Source: Selenomonadaceae bacterium (GTDB taxonomy: Bacteria > Bacillota > Negativicutes > Selenomonadales > Selenomonadaceae). Taken from it: a DNA stretch of 64,000 bases. Below, one piece after another: positions 7,244 to 16,221 of the stretch (positions within the stretch are counted from its first letter, which is position 1; every line of letters starts with the position of its first letter). The notes under the pieces are model-generated. The model ran no database searches, was not told where the DNA came from, and saw nothing but the letters and a program-made list of their open reading frames with translations. A program made the position numbers and the translations under genes. The stretch covers positions 1 through 64,000 of the forward strand of contig JAFYNH010000006.1 of NCBI GenBank assembly GCA_017549815.1, read 5' to 3'.

Positions 7244-9874
7244 TTGAAGATAACAGGTTTAACCGACGCGCAAGTTCAGGAGGCTAAGGCGAAGTACGGC
7301 GACAACAGCATTACTGAACAAGCTCGCGAAGGTTTTTGGGATAAGCTCAAGGGAAATTTCGACGACCCAATTATAAAAATTTTGCTCTTCGCGCTCGCGC
7401 TTAACGTCTTTTTTGCGTTCATGGGTAAGGCGGAGTGGTATGAATCGGTCGGTATCGCAATAGCGGTTTTGTTGGCGACAATGGTATCGACTTTTTCCGA
7501 ATACAAAAACGAAAATGCTTTTCAAAAATTGCAGGCAGAGGCGTCGCTTATAAAGTGTAAAGTCTATCGTAACGGCGCAGTTGCCGAAATTCCGATTAAC
7601 GAAATAACTATGGGCGATTGTGTCATGTTGCAGACGGGCGACAAAATCCCTGCTGACGGTGTGATTATCGACGGCTCTATTCAAGTTGACCAATCGATTT
7701 TGAACGGTGAGGCTAAAGAAGAAACTAAAACTCCCGCGCCCGATTCCGCTACCGAAACCGAATCCGCCGAGAGTACCGATTTTCTTAATCCGCATAAAGT
7801 TTTCCGCGCAGCAGTCGTAGCGGGCGGCAATGCCGTTATGAAGACTGTCACGCTCGGCGACAATACCGTTTATGGAAAAATCGCGGGCGAGTTGCAAATT
7901 GATGAAGACCGCGATACTCCGCTTAAATTAAAACTCACCGACCTTGCCGGGCAAATTTCTAAGTTCGGTTATATCGGCGGTGTCGCGATTGCGGTTGCGT
8001 TCATGTTCGAGCGAATTGTTATTCAAAATAATTTCGACGGCGCGTTAATGGCGGCTTATTGCTCCGACTGGATGAACGTTTTAAATAGTCTCGTCGAAGC
8101 GGTTATGCTTGCCGTTATAATTATCGTTATGGCGGTTCCCGAAGGTTTGCCGCTCATGATTGCGATTGTTTCTGCGCAGAATATGGGCAAGATGTTAAAG
8201 GATAACGTCCTTGTCCGTAAAACGTCGGGCATTGAGACGGCGGGCAGTTTGAACATTTTATTCAGCGATAAGACGGGCACGATTACTAAAGGTTTACTTG
8301 AAGTCGTCACGTTCCTTGACGGCACGGCGACTTTTACGGACACTTTCGACAAGCTCAGCCAAAAACTTCAATCGCTTGTTTCGCTTAGCGTCCGATTTAA
8401 CAGCGGCGCAGTTATTACGGGCGATAAGATTGTCGGCGGCAACATGACGGACAGGGCGTTGTTAGGTTTTATAATCGGCAAGGACAATCCTCCCAATGTC
8501 AAGGTCGGCGACACGGTTCCTTTCGACAGTGCGAAAAAATATTCTATGGCGAAAGTCAGCGGCGATTATGATTTATGGCTTATCAAGGGTGCGCCCGAAC
8601 GTCTTTTGGACAAATGCTCTTACTACTACGACAGCAACGGGCAAAAGCAAAAACTTAATTCACACGCGCAGATTAACGCTAAGATTGACGAACTTGCCAA
8701 CCGTGCGATAAGGACGCTTGCGCTTGTTACTTACGACGGCGAAGTTACGGACGGCAATATTCCCGACAGCGGCTTAACTTTTGTAGGTGTAACGGGCATT
8801 CGCGACGACGTGCGCCCCGACGCCATTAAAGCTATTGAGCAAGTTCACAGTGCGGGCGTTCAAGTCGTCATGATTACGGGCGACAGAAAAGAGACCGCGC
8901 AGGCTATTGCTAAAGAGGCGGGGCTTATCGAAATTGACGACGCGATTGTTATAACGAGTGCCGAACTCAACGCAATGAGCGACGACGAAGTTAAGCAAAA
9001 TCTCCCGAAGATTCGCGTTATTGCTCGCGCTTTACCGACGGATAAAAGTCGTTTGGTTAGGCTTGCACAGGAATTGAATTTGGTTGTCGGCATGACAGGC
9101 GACGGCGTAAACGATTCGCCCGCGCTTAAAAAGGCTGATGTCGGCTTTGCTATGGGCGGCGGCACCGAAGTCGCTAAAGAGGCAAGCGAAATTGTTATCC
9201 TTGACGACAATTTTAAATCTATAGGTCGCGCAATCCTTTATGGCAGAACCATATACAACAACATTAGAAAATTTTTGATATTCCAGTTGACGATAAATGT
9301 TGGAGCTGTTTTAATCTCGTTTGTATGTCCTTTACTCGGTTTAGAGAATCCTTTGACAATTACGCAGATTTTGGCAGTAAATCTTGTCATTGACGTTCTT
9401 GCGGCTATGTCATTCGGCGGCGAACCAGCTTTGTTGGAATATATGAACGAAAAACCTAAGAGGCGCGATGAAAATATAATTAGCCCATATATGTATTCTG
9501 CCATAGCAACAGGGGCGACGTGGAGTTTTATAATGGGATTGATTTTCTTGCTGACAGATTTTTCACATTCTCATTTTCGCGACAACGAGGCATTGATGAC
9601 AGGATATTTTGTTTGGTTCATATTTTTGGCTGTCGCTAATGCCTTTAATACTCGAACCAATAAACTAAATCTCTTCAGTCATCTCAGCGAAAATCCAGAC
9701 TTCTTAAAAGTAATGGGACTTATCGTCGTTGTCCAAGTATTATTTGCGGAATTTGGCGGCGTAATTATGCGTTGTTTTGGATTGACGATTAATGAATGGA
9801 TATTTGTAACTGCTTTTGCACTAACGATAATCCCAGTTGACATGATTCGTAAGCTTATTGTCGGCTCGAAGTGA
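7244..9874 (+). CDS. Calcium-transporting P-type ATPase (P2 type)
   Basis: This 876-residue protein opens with a TTG start after GGAGGT. It has an N-terminal cation-ATPase cytoplasmic domain, transmembrane helices near residues 45-85, an actuator domain with LNGEAKEE, and helices with the PEGLP ion-site motif. The phosphorylation motif DKTGT follows near residue 342 and the hinge TGDGVNDSPALKKAD near 617-631. Several C-terminal helices with NPLTITQILAVNL end the protein. This is the layout of SERCA/PMCA-like calcium pumps, which expel Ca2+ from the cytosol. The actuator motif reads NGEA instead of the usual TGES, a substitution seen in some members. It is the last gene of the TerD-GT2-nucleosidase cluster, 15 nt after the previous stop, which suggests that calcium export and the Ca2+-binding Ter protein are expressed together. 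Confidence 0.93.
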   Translation: MKITGLTDAQVQEAKAKYGDNSITEQAREGFWDKLKGNFDDPIIKILLFALALNVFFAFMGKAEWYESVGIAIAVLLATMVSTFSEYKNENAFQKLQAEASLIKCKVYRNGAVAEIPINEITMGDCVMLQTGDKIPADGVIIDGSIQVDQSILNGEAKEETKTPAPDSATETESAESTDFLNPHKVFRAAVVAGGNAVMKTVTLGDNTVYGKIAGELQIDEDRDTPLKLKLTDLAGQISKFGYIGGVAIAVAFMFERIVIQNNFDGALMAAYCSDWMNVLNSLVEAVMLAVIIIVMAVPEGLPLMIAIVSAQNMGKMLKDNVLVRKTSGIETAGSLNILFSDKTGTITKGLLEVVTFLDGTATFTDTFDKLSQKLQSLVSLSVRFNSGAVITGDKIVGGNMTDRALLGFIIGKDNPPNVKVGDTVPFDSAKKYSMAKVSGDYDLWLIKGAPERLLDKCSYYYDSNGQKQKLNSHAQINAKIDELANRAIRTLALVTYDGEVTDGNIPDSGLTFVGVTGIRDDVRPDAIKAIEQVHSAGVQVVMITGDRKETAQAIAKEAGLIEIDDAIVITSAELNAMSDDEVKQNLPKIRVIARALPTDKSRLVRLAQELNLVVGMTGDGVNDSPALKKADVGFAMGGGTEVAKEASEIVILDDNFKSIGRAILYGRTIYNNIRKFLIFQLTINVGAVLISFVCPLLGLENPLTITQILAVNLVIDVLAAMSFGGEPALLEYMNEKPKRRDENIISPYMYSAIATGATWSFIMGLIFLLTDFSHSHFRDNEALMTGYFVWFIFLAVANAFNTRTNKLNLFSHLSENPDFLKVMGLIVVVQVLFAEFGGVIMRCFGLTINEWIFVTAFALTIIPVDMIRKLIVGSK

Positions 9875-9877
9875 AAA

Positions 9878-10981
9878 TTATTCGTCACGTGCCAATAAAT
9901 ATTCAATAGGCTTGCCGAAAATCTCGGCGAGCTTTTCTTTTTCTCTTTCCATAAAACTACGTTCACCGCGCATTTTGCGAGCAACAGAATTTTTCTCCAA
10001 ACCCATTAGCTCCGCAAGCTTGGCATATGAAATTTGGCGAACATCCAATTCGGCTTTCAAATTCTTATAGGGACTTTTACCGCGATTTTTTGATGAAGAT
10101 TTAACGTAGCCGCCGTCGTCGTCGCGCTGAAACAAATAATCGATTGGCTTATTGAAAAATTCCGCGAGCTTGGCTTTATCGTTTTCCGTAAAATTTCTTC
10201 TGCCATGCATCTTTTCAGAGACGCTTGAGCTATGTATGCCAAGAATTTTTGAAATGTCAGTATATGTGAGTTGGCGATTGTCGATTTCATTCAGCAAATT
10301 TTTGAAGGGAGTTTCGCCGCGATTTTTCTCCGAAATTTTTATGCAAGTTTCCTGCGGACGCTCTGTTCCATAGATGGGATTTTTCTCACCTGTACGAGAT
10401 TCCGACATTCTGTCGCGTGTTTCGTCTTTGGGAATTTGCCCTTTTTTCGCCTTAGAAAGATTTGCGCAATGTTCAGGTGAGCGAATTTTTCCTGTGAGTG
10501 CCTTTGAAATATTAGCACCGACTTCGGGTTTGCGTTTCTTGCCTTTACGTGCTGCTGATAAATTTGCACAATGTTGAGGAGAGAGTTTCTTACCTTTTTG
10601 TGCCGCTGAAATGTTTGCACACTGTTCAGGCGTTCTTTTTTTGCCAGTATTTGCAGCAGAAACTCTTGCTCGCATTTCGTCCGTCCAGCCGACTACTCCG
10701 TCGCCGCCGTCAGTGCGATTGTAACCCGTCGGGCATTTGCTCCTAAGTGCGGCAATATAAAATTTTTCCCACTTGTCGAGTTCCTCTTTTGAAGAGCAAC
10801 TTTTGATGACGCCGTAACGGAAATTATTCTTACCGTACTTTTTAATTGCGTTGCCGATTGCAGTATCTCTCTTGGCGTGTTCCTTGAATCTCCTTTTTAA
10901 CGGCTTAACGGTTTGCCCGACATACTTCTTGCCGTTGACCATGTTCCAAATGAGATACACCACTCCGAATACTACCGTCAT
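9878..10981 (-). CDS. GIY-YIG homing-endonuclease-like protein with NUMOD3 repeats and two C-terminal HTH units
   Basis: The likely start is the ATG at 10981 (AAAGGCGG upstream), giving 367 residues; a longer form from 11038 is possible. Residues 1-90 form a GIY-YIG nuclease domain (GVVYLI, YVGQT, an arginine in RRFKEH and NRTDGG). Residues ~95-205 hold five to six NUMOD3-type DNA-binding repeats of about 17 residues (TPEQCANIS, SPQHCANLS, KPEVGANIS, SPEHCANLS). The rest consists of two related ~70-residue units that start KNRG-SP/TP and carry a lambda-repressor-like helix-turn-helix (DISKILGIHSSSV; KLAELMGLEKNSV). GIY-YIG enzymes with NUMOD modules are typical free-standing or intron-borne homing endonucleases. 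The gene converges on the Ca2+ ATPase with a 3-bp gap. No intron is evident here. Confidence 0.85.
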   Translation of the reverse strand: MTVVFGVVYLIWNMVNGKKYVGQTVKPLKRRFKEHAKRDTAIGNAIKKYGKNNFRYGVIKSCSSKEELDKWEKFYIAALRSKCPTGYNRTDGGDGVVGWTDEMRARVSAANTGKKRTPEQCANISAAQKGKKLSPQHCANLSAARKGKKRKPEVGANISKALTGKIRSPEHCANLSKAKKGQIPKDETRDRMSESRTGEKNPIYGTERPQETCIKISEKNRGETPFKNLLNEIDNRQLTYTDISKILGIHSSSVSEKMHGRRNFTENDKAKLAEFFNKPIDYLFQRDDDGGYVKSSSKNRGKSPYKNLKAELDVRQISYAKLAELMGLEKNSVARKMRGERSFMEREKEKLAEIFGKPIEYLLARDE

Positions 10982-11206
10982 AATACATTCCGCCTTTCTT
11001 TGTGTTTGACTTAACGGCGCGAGCGGTTTATAATGCAAACGTTGGTTTTCGGCTCTGCCGTGTTAGGTTGGATTTTTAAAGCGATTCAATTCTAACATTG
11101 CAGAGTTTTTTCGTCAATGGAAACAAAAATTTTGAAAGGATATTTTGGGGGCGCGTAGAAAAATTCCGTCGAAGTATCCAATATTTTTTTATTCGAGGAG
11201 TTTTTT

Positions 11207-12211
11207 ATGGATAAGAATTCCCCTAAGGTCTCCGTGATTATCCCCGTCTACAACGCGGAAAAGTATTTAAGCGTCTGCCTTGAAAGTATTTTGATACAGA
11301 CGCTGACGGACTTTGAAGTTATCGTGGTTGATGATTGCTCAATGGATAACAGCGTCGCCATAGCCGAAAGTTACCTTGAACGATTCGGCGGGCGGCTGAA
11401 GATTTTAACTCTGGAAGAAAATACGGGCAGTGGAGCCGTGCCGCGCAATGTTGGGCTTGAATATGCTCGCGGCAAGTATGTTTATTTTGTAGACGCTGAT
11501 GACTTGTTAATTGATATTGCGCTTGAAGAACTTTACAACTGCGCGGAAAAATATCAGGCGGAAGTGGTTTATGCTGAGGCTCTTTTAACATGCGATGCGG
11601 AACCAATTCCGACAAAATTTGAAACAGCTTTTTGGGAACCTGCTTTAACAGTCGAGGAGCCGATTTTAGAAAGCGAGGATTTTGCTAAGCGCGTTCAAAA
11701 ATTTGTAGATATTAAGGTTCGTTGGACACCTTGGGGAAAATTTTTGCGTCGAGATTTTCTAATCGATAACAGGATAAAATTTTTGCCGCTGACGATTGTT
11801 GAAGACGGCATTTGGACATTTGAATTGCTCTGCTTGGCAAAAAGCTGGTTGCGTATACCGACGCCGCTTTATGTCTATCGTTCAAATGAAACTTCAGTAA
11901 CGCGGCAACAACGTTCGCCCGAACAACTTCTAAAATTCTGGACGAATCCACTGATAACTGGCATAGATTATTTAGATAAATTCATGAATAGATTTGAATT
12001 TTTTCAACGTCACCAAAATTATAGTGTGCGCGTCATTAACGTTATCGCAAATGAATGTTTCCAATTTATGAAGAAGGCTTTTAAAGAATTGGAGCCGCGT
12101 GAGCTTTATGAAATTTTTAAACAAGAATTTCAACATGACAAAGAACACGCCGCATTGATTGCCTATTTGTTGTTCATTGCCAATACCTACAGAAATGAGT
12201 TGACGAAATGA
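11207..12211 (+). CDS. Family 2 glycosyltransferase (tandem array copy 1)
   Basis: This 334-residue GT-A glycosyltransferase follows a 225-bp spacer in which no gene or clear promoter is visible, and its ATG comes after CGAGGAG. VSVIIPVYNAEKY at residues 8-20 forms the nucleotide-binding start, VDDCS lies at 41-45 and the metal-binding DADD at 96-99. WTPWGKFLRRDF near 175 and a conserved PLYVYRSNE near 225 shape the acceptor side. It is the first of five genes in which each stop overlaps the next start by 4 nt (ATGA), so the array is one transcript with translational coupling. The sugar specificity is unknown. Confidence 0.92.
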   Translation: MDKNSPKVSVIIPVYNAEKYLSVCLESILIQTLTDFEVIVVDDCSMDNSVAIAESYLERFGGRLKILTLEENTGSGAVPRNVGLEYARGKYVYFVDADDLLIDIALEELYNCAEKYQAEVVYAEALLTCDAEPIPTKFETAFWEPALTVEEPILESEDFAKRVQKFVDIKVRWTPWGKFLRRDFLIDNRIKFLPLTIVEDGIWTFELLCLAKSWLRIPTPLYVYRSNETSVTRQQRSPEQLLKFWTNPLITGIDYLDKFMNRFEFFQRHQNYSVRVINVIANECFQFMKKAFKELEPRELYEIFKQEFQHDKEHAALIAYLLFIANTYRNELTK

Positions 12212-13203
12212 AAATCTCTGTGATTATTCCCGTTTATAACACCGAGAAATATCTTGCTGTTTGCTTGGAAAGTCTTTTAATACAAACGCTGACGGACTTT
12301 GAAGTTATCATTGTTGACGATTGCTCGACAGACTCAAGCCTTTCGATAGCCGAAAGTTATCTTGAGAAATTCGGCGGACGATTGAAGATTATTACTTTGG
12401 AGGCTAACACGGGTAGCGGAGCTGTACCGCGTAATGTCGGGCTTGAATATGCTCGCGGCGAATATGTTTATTTTGTAGACGCCGATGACTTGATTATCGA
12501 TACTGCGCTTGAGACGTTTTATAACTTTGCGGAAGAATATAAAGCGGAAGTGATCTATCCCGATTCTCTTTTTGTCTGCAATGCGGAGCCGATTCCCAAA
12601 AATATTACAATAGCGTCATGGGATCCTAGTTTAAATGTTGAGATACCGACTTTTGATACGAATGATTTTTCTGAGCGTATGAAAAAATTTTTAGCTCTTC
12701 AATATAAGTGGCCACCTTGGGCAAAATTTTTGCGTCGCGATTTTTTGATTGACAATAATATAAAATTCCCTAGCATGAGAATTTCTGAAGACATTTTTTG
12801 GACGTTTAAGCTTGTTTGTTTGGCAAAAAGATTTTTATATATCCCGACGCCGCTTTATGTTCAGCGTTCAAACGAAACTTCGATGACGAGAAGCAATCGT
12901 TCTGCGGAACAGGATTTAATTTTTTGGATTAATCCTCTCTTGCAGGGCGTGGAACATTTTGATGAATTTATGAATACGATAGATTTCTTTTATCAAAACC
13001 CTGGAATTCGGTTGCAAGTTCTGAATTTATTTGTGAACATTCATTTTCAACATATGTTCAAAGCCTTTAACGAATTGGAGCCGCAGGCGGTTTACGAAAT
13101 CTTTCTGCGCGAATTTTCAAAGGCAGGTAGTACGCAACCCGCACTGATTTCTTATCTGCTCGTTACGAACAATCTTTATAGAAACGAGTTGTTGACCAAA
13201 TGA
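12208..13203 (+). CDS. Family 2 glycosyltransferase (tandem array copy 2)
   Basis: This 331-residue paralogue of copy 1 has the same GT-A motifs (ISVIIPVYN, VDDCSTD, DADD) and the same acceptor-side landmarks (WPPWAKFLRRDF, PLYVQRSNE). Its 5' catalytic half is almost the same DNA as copy 3: an 88-bp run at 12242-12329 is identical to 13234-13321. The 3' half differs widely. That pattern points to recent duplication or gene conversion of the donor-binding half with divergence of the acceptor half (inference). The start overlaps the previous stop by 4 nt. Confidence 0.92.
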   Translation: MKISVIIPVYNTEKYLAVCLESLLIQTLTDFEVIIVDDCSTDSSLSIAESYLEKFGGRLKIITLEANTGSGAVPRNVGLEYARGEYVYFVDADDLIIDTALETFYNFAEEYKAEVIYPDSLFVCNAEPIPKNITIASWDPSLNVEIPTFDTNDFSERMKKFLALQYKWPPWAKFLRRDFLIDNNIKFPSMRISEDIFWTFKLVCLAKRFLYIPTPLYVQRSNETSMTRSNRSAEQDLIFWINPLLQGVEHFDEFMNTIDFFYQNPGIRLQVLNLFVNIHFQHMFKAFNELEPQAVYEIFLREFSKAGSTQPALISYLLVTNNLYRNELLTK

Positions 13204-14192
13204 AAGTTTCTGTAATTATTCCCGTTTACAACGCCGAGAAATATCTTGCTGTTTGCTTGGAAAGTCTTTTAATACAAACGCTGACGGACTTTGAAGTTAT
13301 CATTGTTGACGATTGCTCGACGGATAGTAGCGTTGCCATTGCCGAAAGTTATCTTGAAAAATTCGACGGGCGATTGAAGATTATTACTTTGGAGGCTAAC
13401 ACGGGTAGCGGAGCTGTACCGCGTAATGTCGGGCTTGAATACGTTTGCGGCGAGTATGTTTATTTTGTGGACGCTGATGACTTGATGATTGATGTTGCAC
13501 TCGAAGAACTTTTTAATTTGGCGGAAGAATATCGAGCGGACGTAGTTTACATGGATAGCGGTTTCCTGTGCGGCGCAGAACTTGTTCCGAAAAGCATTGT
13601 TCAGATAAAGTGGGATCCTGATTTTGCTGTTGATGAACCGACTTTTGAGCCAGACGACTTAAACGAACGTGTTAAAAAGTTTTTAAAGAATGGCTTTGTA
13701 TGGTCGCCTTGGACAAAATTTTTACGTCGAGATTTTCTAATTGACAACAACATAAAGTTCCCGAAAATGAGAATCTCGGAAGATGCCTCGTGGACTTTTG
13801 AAATTATCTACCTTGCGAAGAAAATTTTGCGTGTTCCAAATCCTCTGTATGTTTGGCGTTCAAATGAAGACTCTATGACGCGCAACGCTCGTCCGCCCGA
13901 ACAGGATTTAATTTTCTGGATTAATCCACTCATGAGCGGCATGGATATTCTTATGAAATTTATGAGCGGCTTAGATTTTTTCAAGCAAAATCCTGCGATT
14001 TGTTTCCAAGTTTTAGACTTATTCGCGAATATTCACTTTAAAAACATGTCGCGGGCTTTCAACGTGCTTGAACCTGATAAAATTTATAAGCTATTCTTAC
14101 GTGAATTTTCAAAGGCATGCAGTACACAACCTGCGCTGATTTCTTACCTGCTTATCATGAACAATCTTTATCGAAATGAGTTGAGCAAATGA
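13200..14192 (+). CDS. Family 2 glycosyltransferase (tandem array copy 3)
   Basis: This 330-residue GT-A glycosyltransferase starts VSVIIPVYNAEKY, with VDDCSTD and DADD in the usual places. Besides the 88-bp run shared with copy 2, a second stretch of about 70 bp (near 13371-13441) is identical to copy 2. The acceptor side (WSPWTKFLRRDF, PLYVWRSNE) has diverged. It overlaps its neighbours by 4 nt at both ends. The product probably adds one sugar in a short surface glycan or protein glycan made by the array (inference). Confidence 0.92.
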   Translation: MKVSVIIPVYNAEKYLAVCLESLLIQTLTDFEVIIVDDCSTDSSVAIAESYLEKFDGRLKIITLEANTGSGAVPRNVGLEYVCGEYVYFVDADDLMIDVALEELFNLAEEYRADVVYMDSGFLCGAELVPKSIVQIKWDPDFAVDEPTFEPDDLNERVKKFLKNGFVWSPWTKFLRRDFLIDNNIKFPKMRISEDASWTFEIIYLAKKILRVPNPLYVWRSNEDSMTRNARPPEQDLIFWINPLMSGMDILMKFMSGLDFFKQNPAICFQVLDLFANIHFKNMSRAFNVLEPDKIYKLFLREFSKACSTQPALISYLLIMNNLYRNELSK

Positions 14193-15178
14193 AAGTTTCT
14201 GTGATTATCCCTATGTACAACGCAGAAAAATATTTAAACATGTGTTTAGAAAGTCTTTTGATTCAGACACTGACGGACTTTGAAGTTATCGTAGTTGATG
14301 ACGCCTCAACGGATAACAGCGTTGCCATTGCCGAAAGTTACCTTGAACGATTCGGCGGGCGGCTAAAAATTTTAGTTCTGGAAGAAAATACAGGGACGCC
14401 CGGCTTGCCTAGAAATATCGGGCTTGAATATGCTTGCGGCGAATACGTTTACTTTGTTGACAGCGACGATTTTATTATCGACAGTGCGCTTGAAAAGCTT
14501 TTCAACTGCGCAGAAAATTATCGTGCTGAAATTATTTTCACAGACAGCAGTTTCGGTTGCGGCGAGGAATTAATCCCCGAAAATCTTGAGTTCGTGACAC
14601 ATTCCGACGAAAAAATTCTTGACGAAGAGCCGACCTTTGAGACTGAAAATCTCGCCGAGCGCGTTGAAAAATTTTTAAGGTTTGGATTTGATTGGGTAAC
14701 GTGGCTGAAATTTTCGCGCAGAGATTTTTTGACGGAGAACAAAATTTATTTTCCCGCCGCCAAAACTTCCGAAGACGGCGTTTGGACGTTTAAAATTCTC
14801 TGCACGGCGGAAAGATTGTTGCGTATTCATGAGCCGTTTTACGTTCAAAGATCTAATAAAAATTCAATCACGCGGCGCAATCGTTCGCTCGAAGACTGGA
14901 TAATTCTTCATACAAATTCTCTGATTAAAAATGTCGATTCCCTTGCCGAATTCATGAGCGGGTTAGAGTTCTTCCAAAAAAATCCTGCGACGCGCCTGCG
15001 TATAATCGACTACTTCATAAGCAAACACCTTGTGCAAATGGAACTTGTAAAAAATAAATTAAGTGCGAACGAACTCTACGAAATCTTTCAGCGTGAATTT
15101 TTGAAAACTTCTTCGCCTGCGCTAAGTGCCTATCTTCTGCTGTTGACGAAACTTTATCGAAACGAGTTGGCAAAATGA
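14189..15178 (+). CDS. Family 2 glycosyltransferase (tandem array copy 4)
   Basis: This 329-residue GT-A enzyme has VSVIIPMYNAEKY, VDDASTD and DSDD. The metal-site residue set is DSDD rather than the DADD of copies 1-3, and the loop after the nucleotide site is TGTPGLPRN instead of TGSGAVPRN. This suggests a changed donor or acceptor preference (inference). The acceptor half keeps WVTWLKFSRRDF and YVQRSNKNS. Its 5' part is closest to copy 1 in DNA (the AESYLERFGGRLKI segment). It has 4-nt overlaps on both sides. Confidence 0.91.
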   Translation: MKVSVIIPMYNAEKYLNMCLESLLIQTLTDFEVIVVDDASTDNSVAIAESYLERFGGRLKILVLEENTGTPGLPRNIGLEYACGEYVYFVDSDDFIIDSALEKLFNCAENYRAEIIFTDSSFGCGEELIPENLEFVTHSDEKILDEEPTFETENLAERVEKFLRFGFDWVTWLKFSRRDFLTENKIYFPAAKTSEDGVWTFKILCTAERLLRIHEPFYVQRSNKNSITRRNRSLEDWIILHTNSLIKNVDSLAEFMSGLEFFQKNPATRLRIIDYFISKHLVQMELVKNKLSANELYEIFQREFLKTSSPALSAYLLLLTKLYRNELAK

Positions 15179-16155
15179 AAGTCTCCGTTATTATCCCACT
15201 CTTCAACGCCGAAAAATATCTGCGCGGGTGTCTCGAAAGCCTGTTAATTCAAACGTTCGCGGATTTTGAAGTTATAGTTGTTGATGACGCCTCAACGGAT
15301 AATAGCGTCGCCATTGCCGAGAGTTACCTTGAACGTTTTGGCGGGCGACTCAAAATTATTTCTCTGCCGAAAAATACGGGTAATGCGTCCGTTCCGCGCA
15401 ACGAGGGCTTGAGATTTTCTCGCGGCGAATATATTTTCTTCATGGACAACGACGACTTGCTCGTTGATAATGCGCTTGAAATTCTTTACAACTGCGCGGA
15501 AATTTATCGGGCAGACGTGGTTTATATGGAGCGCGGTTTTCTTTTAAACGGCGAAAAATTCACGGCGGCGACTTGGGATAAAGGAAATTTTTCCGTCGAT
15601 AAGCCGACACTTGAAACGCCAAATCTCTTTGAACGTTTGGAAAAATTTTTGCAAACAGGTTACGGCTGGGCTCCTTGGACAAAATTTCTGCGCCGCGATT
15701 TTCTTATCGCCAACGAAATAAATTTCCCGCGTGTGAAAATTTCCGAAGATGTTCTCTGGACGTTCAAAGTTATCTGCCACGCTGAAAATTTCTTGCGCGT
15801 CCCGAATCGACTTTACGTTTGCCGTTCGGCAGAAAATTCTTGGTCACGAATCAAGCGCGAACCCGCCGAAGAAATAAAATTTTGGCTCGACCCGCTCATT
15901 AAGGGCTTAGATTATCTTGATGACTTCATGGACGAATTTGAATTTTTCGCGCAGAATCCGAATTACCGCTTTGAAGTTACAAATTTTTTTGTTAAAATGC
16001 AGGTTGCAGGAATGCTTGGCGCGTTGAAGAATTTAACCCGATATGAGCTGTACGAAATTATTCATCGCGAATTCAACGGACGACACGCCGCGTTAATTGC
16101 AAATTTATTCGTCGTGATGAACTTTTACCGAGATAAATTTTTGGAGGCTTACTAA
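15175..16155 (+). CDS. Family 2 glycosyltransferase (tandem array copy 5)
   Basis: This 326-residue GT-A enzyme is the last in the array. It has VSVIIPLFNAEKY, VDDASTD and a changed metal motif, DNDD, in place of DADD/DSDD. The acceptor side keeps WAPWTKFLRRDF and LYVCRSAENS. It starts in a 4-nt overlap with copy 4. No clear terminator follows: 15 bp downstream begins the inverted repeat of the TnpB element, so the original end of the array transcript may have been disturbed by that insertion (inference). Confidence 0.91.
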   Translation: MKVSVIIPLFNAEKYLRGCLESLLIQTFADFEVIVVDDASTDNSVAIAESYLERFGGRLKIISLPKNTGNASVPRNEGLRFSRGEYIFFMDNDDLLVDNALEILYNCAEIYRADVVYMERGFLLNGEKFTAATWDKGNFSVDKPTLETPNLFERLEKFLQTGYGWAPWTKFLRRDFLIANEINFPRVKISEDVLWTFKVICHAENFLRVPNRLYVCRSAENSWSRIKREPAEEIKFWLDPLIKGLDYLDDFMDEFEFFAQNPNYRFEVTNFFVKMQVAGMLGALKNLTRYELYEIIHREFNGRHAALIANLFVVMNFYRDKFLEAY

Positions 16156-16221
16156 CAGCTAAAACAAAATTATAAAAAGTTACAAATCAATGTGGATTTT
16201 TAAAGTATTAAGGTGAACAAT

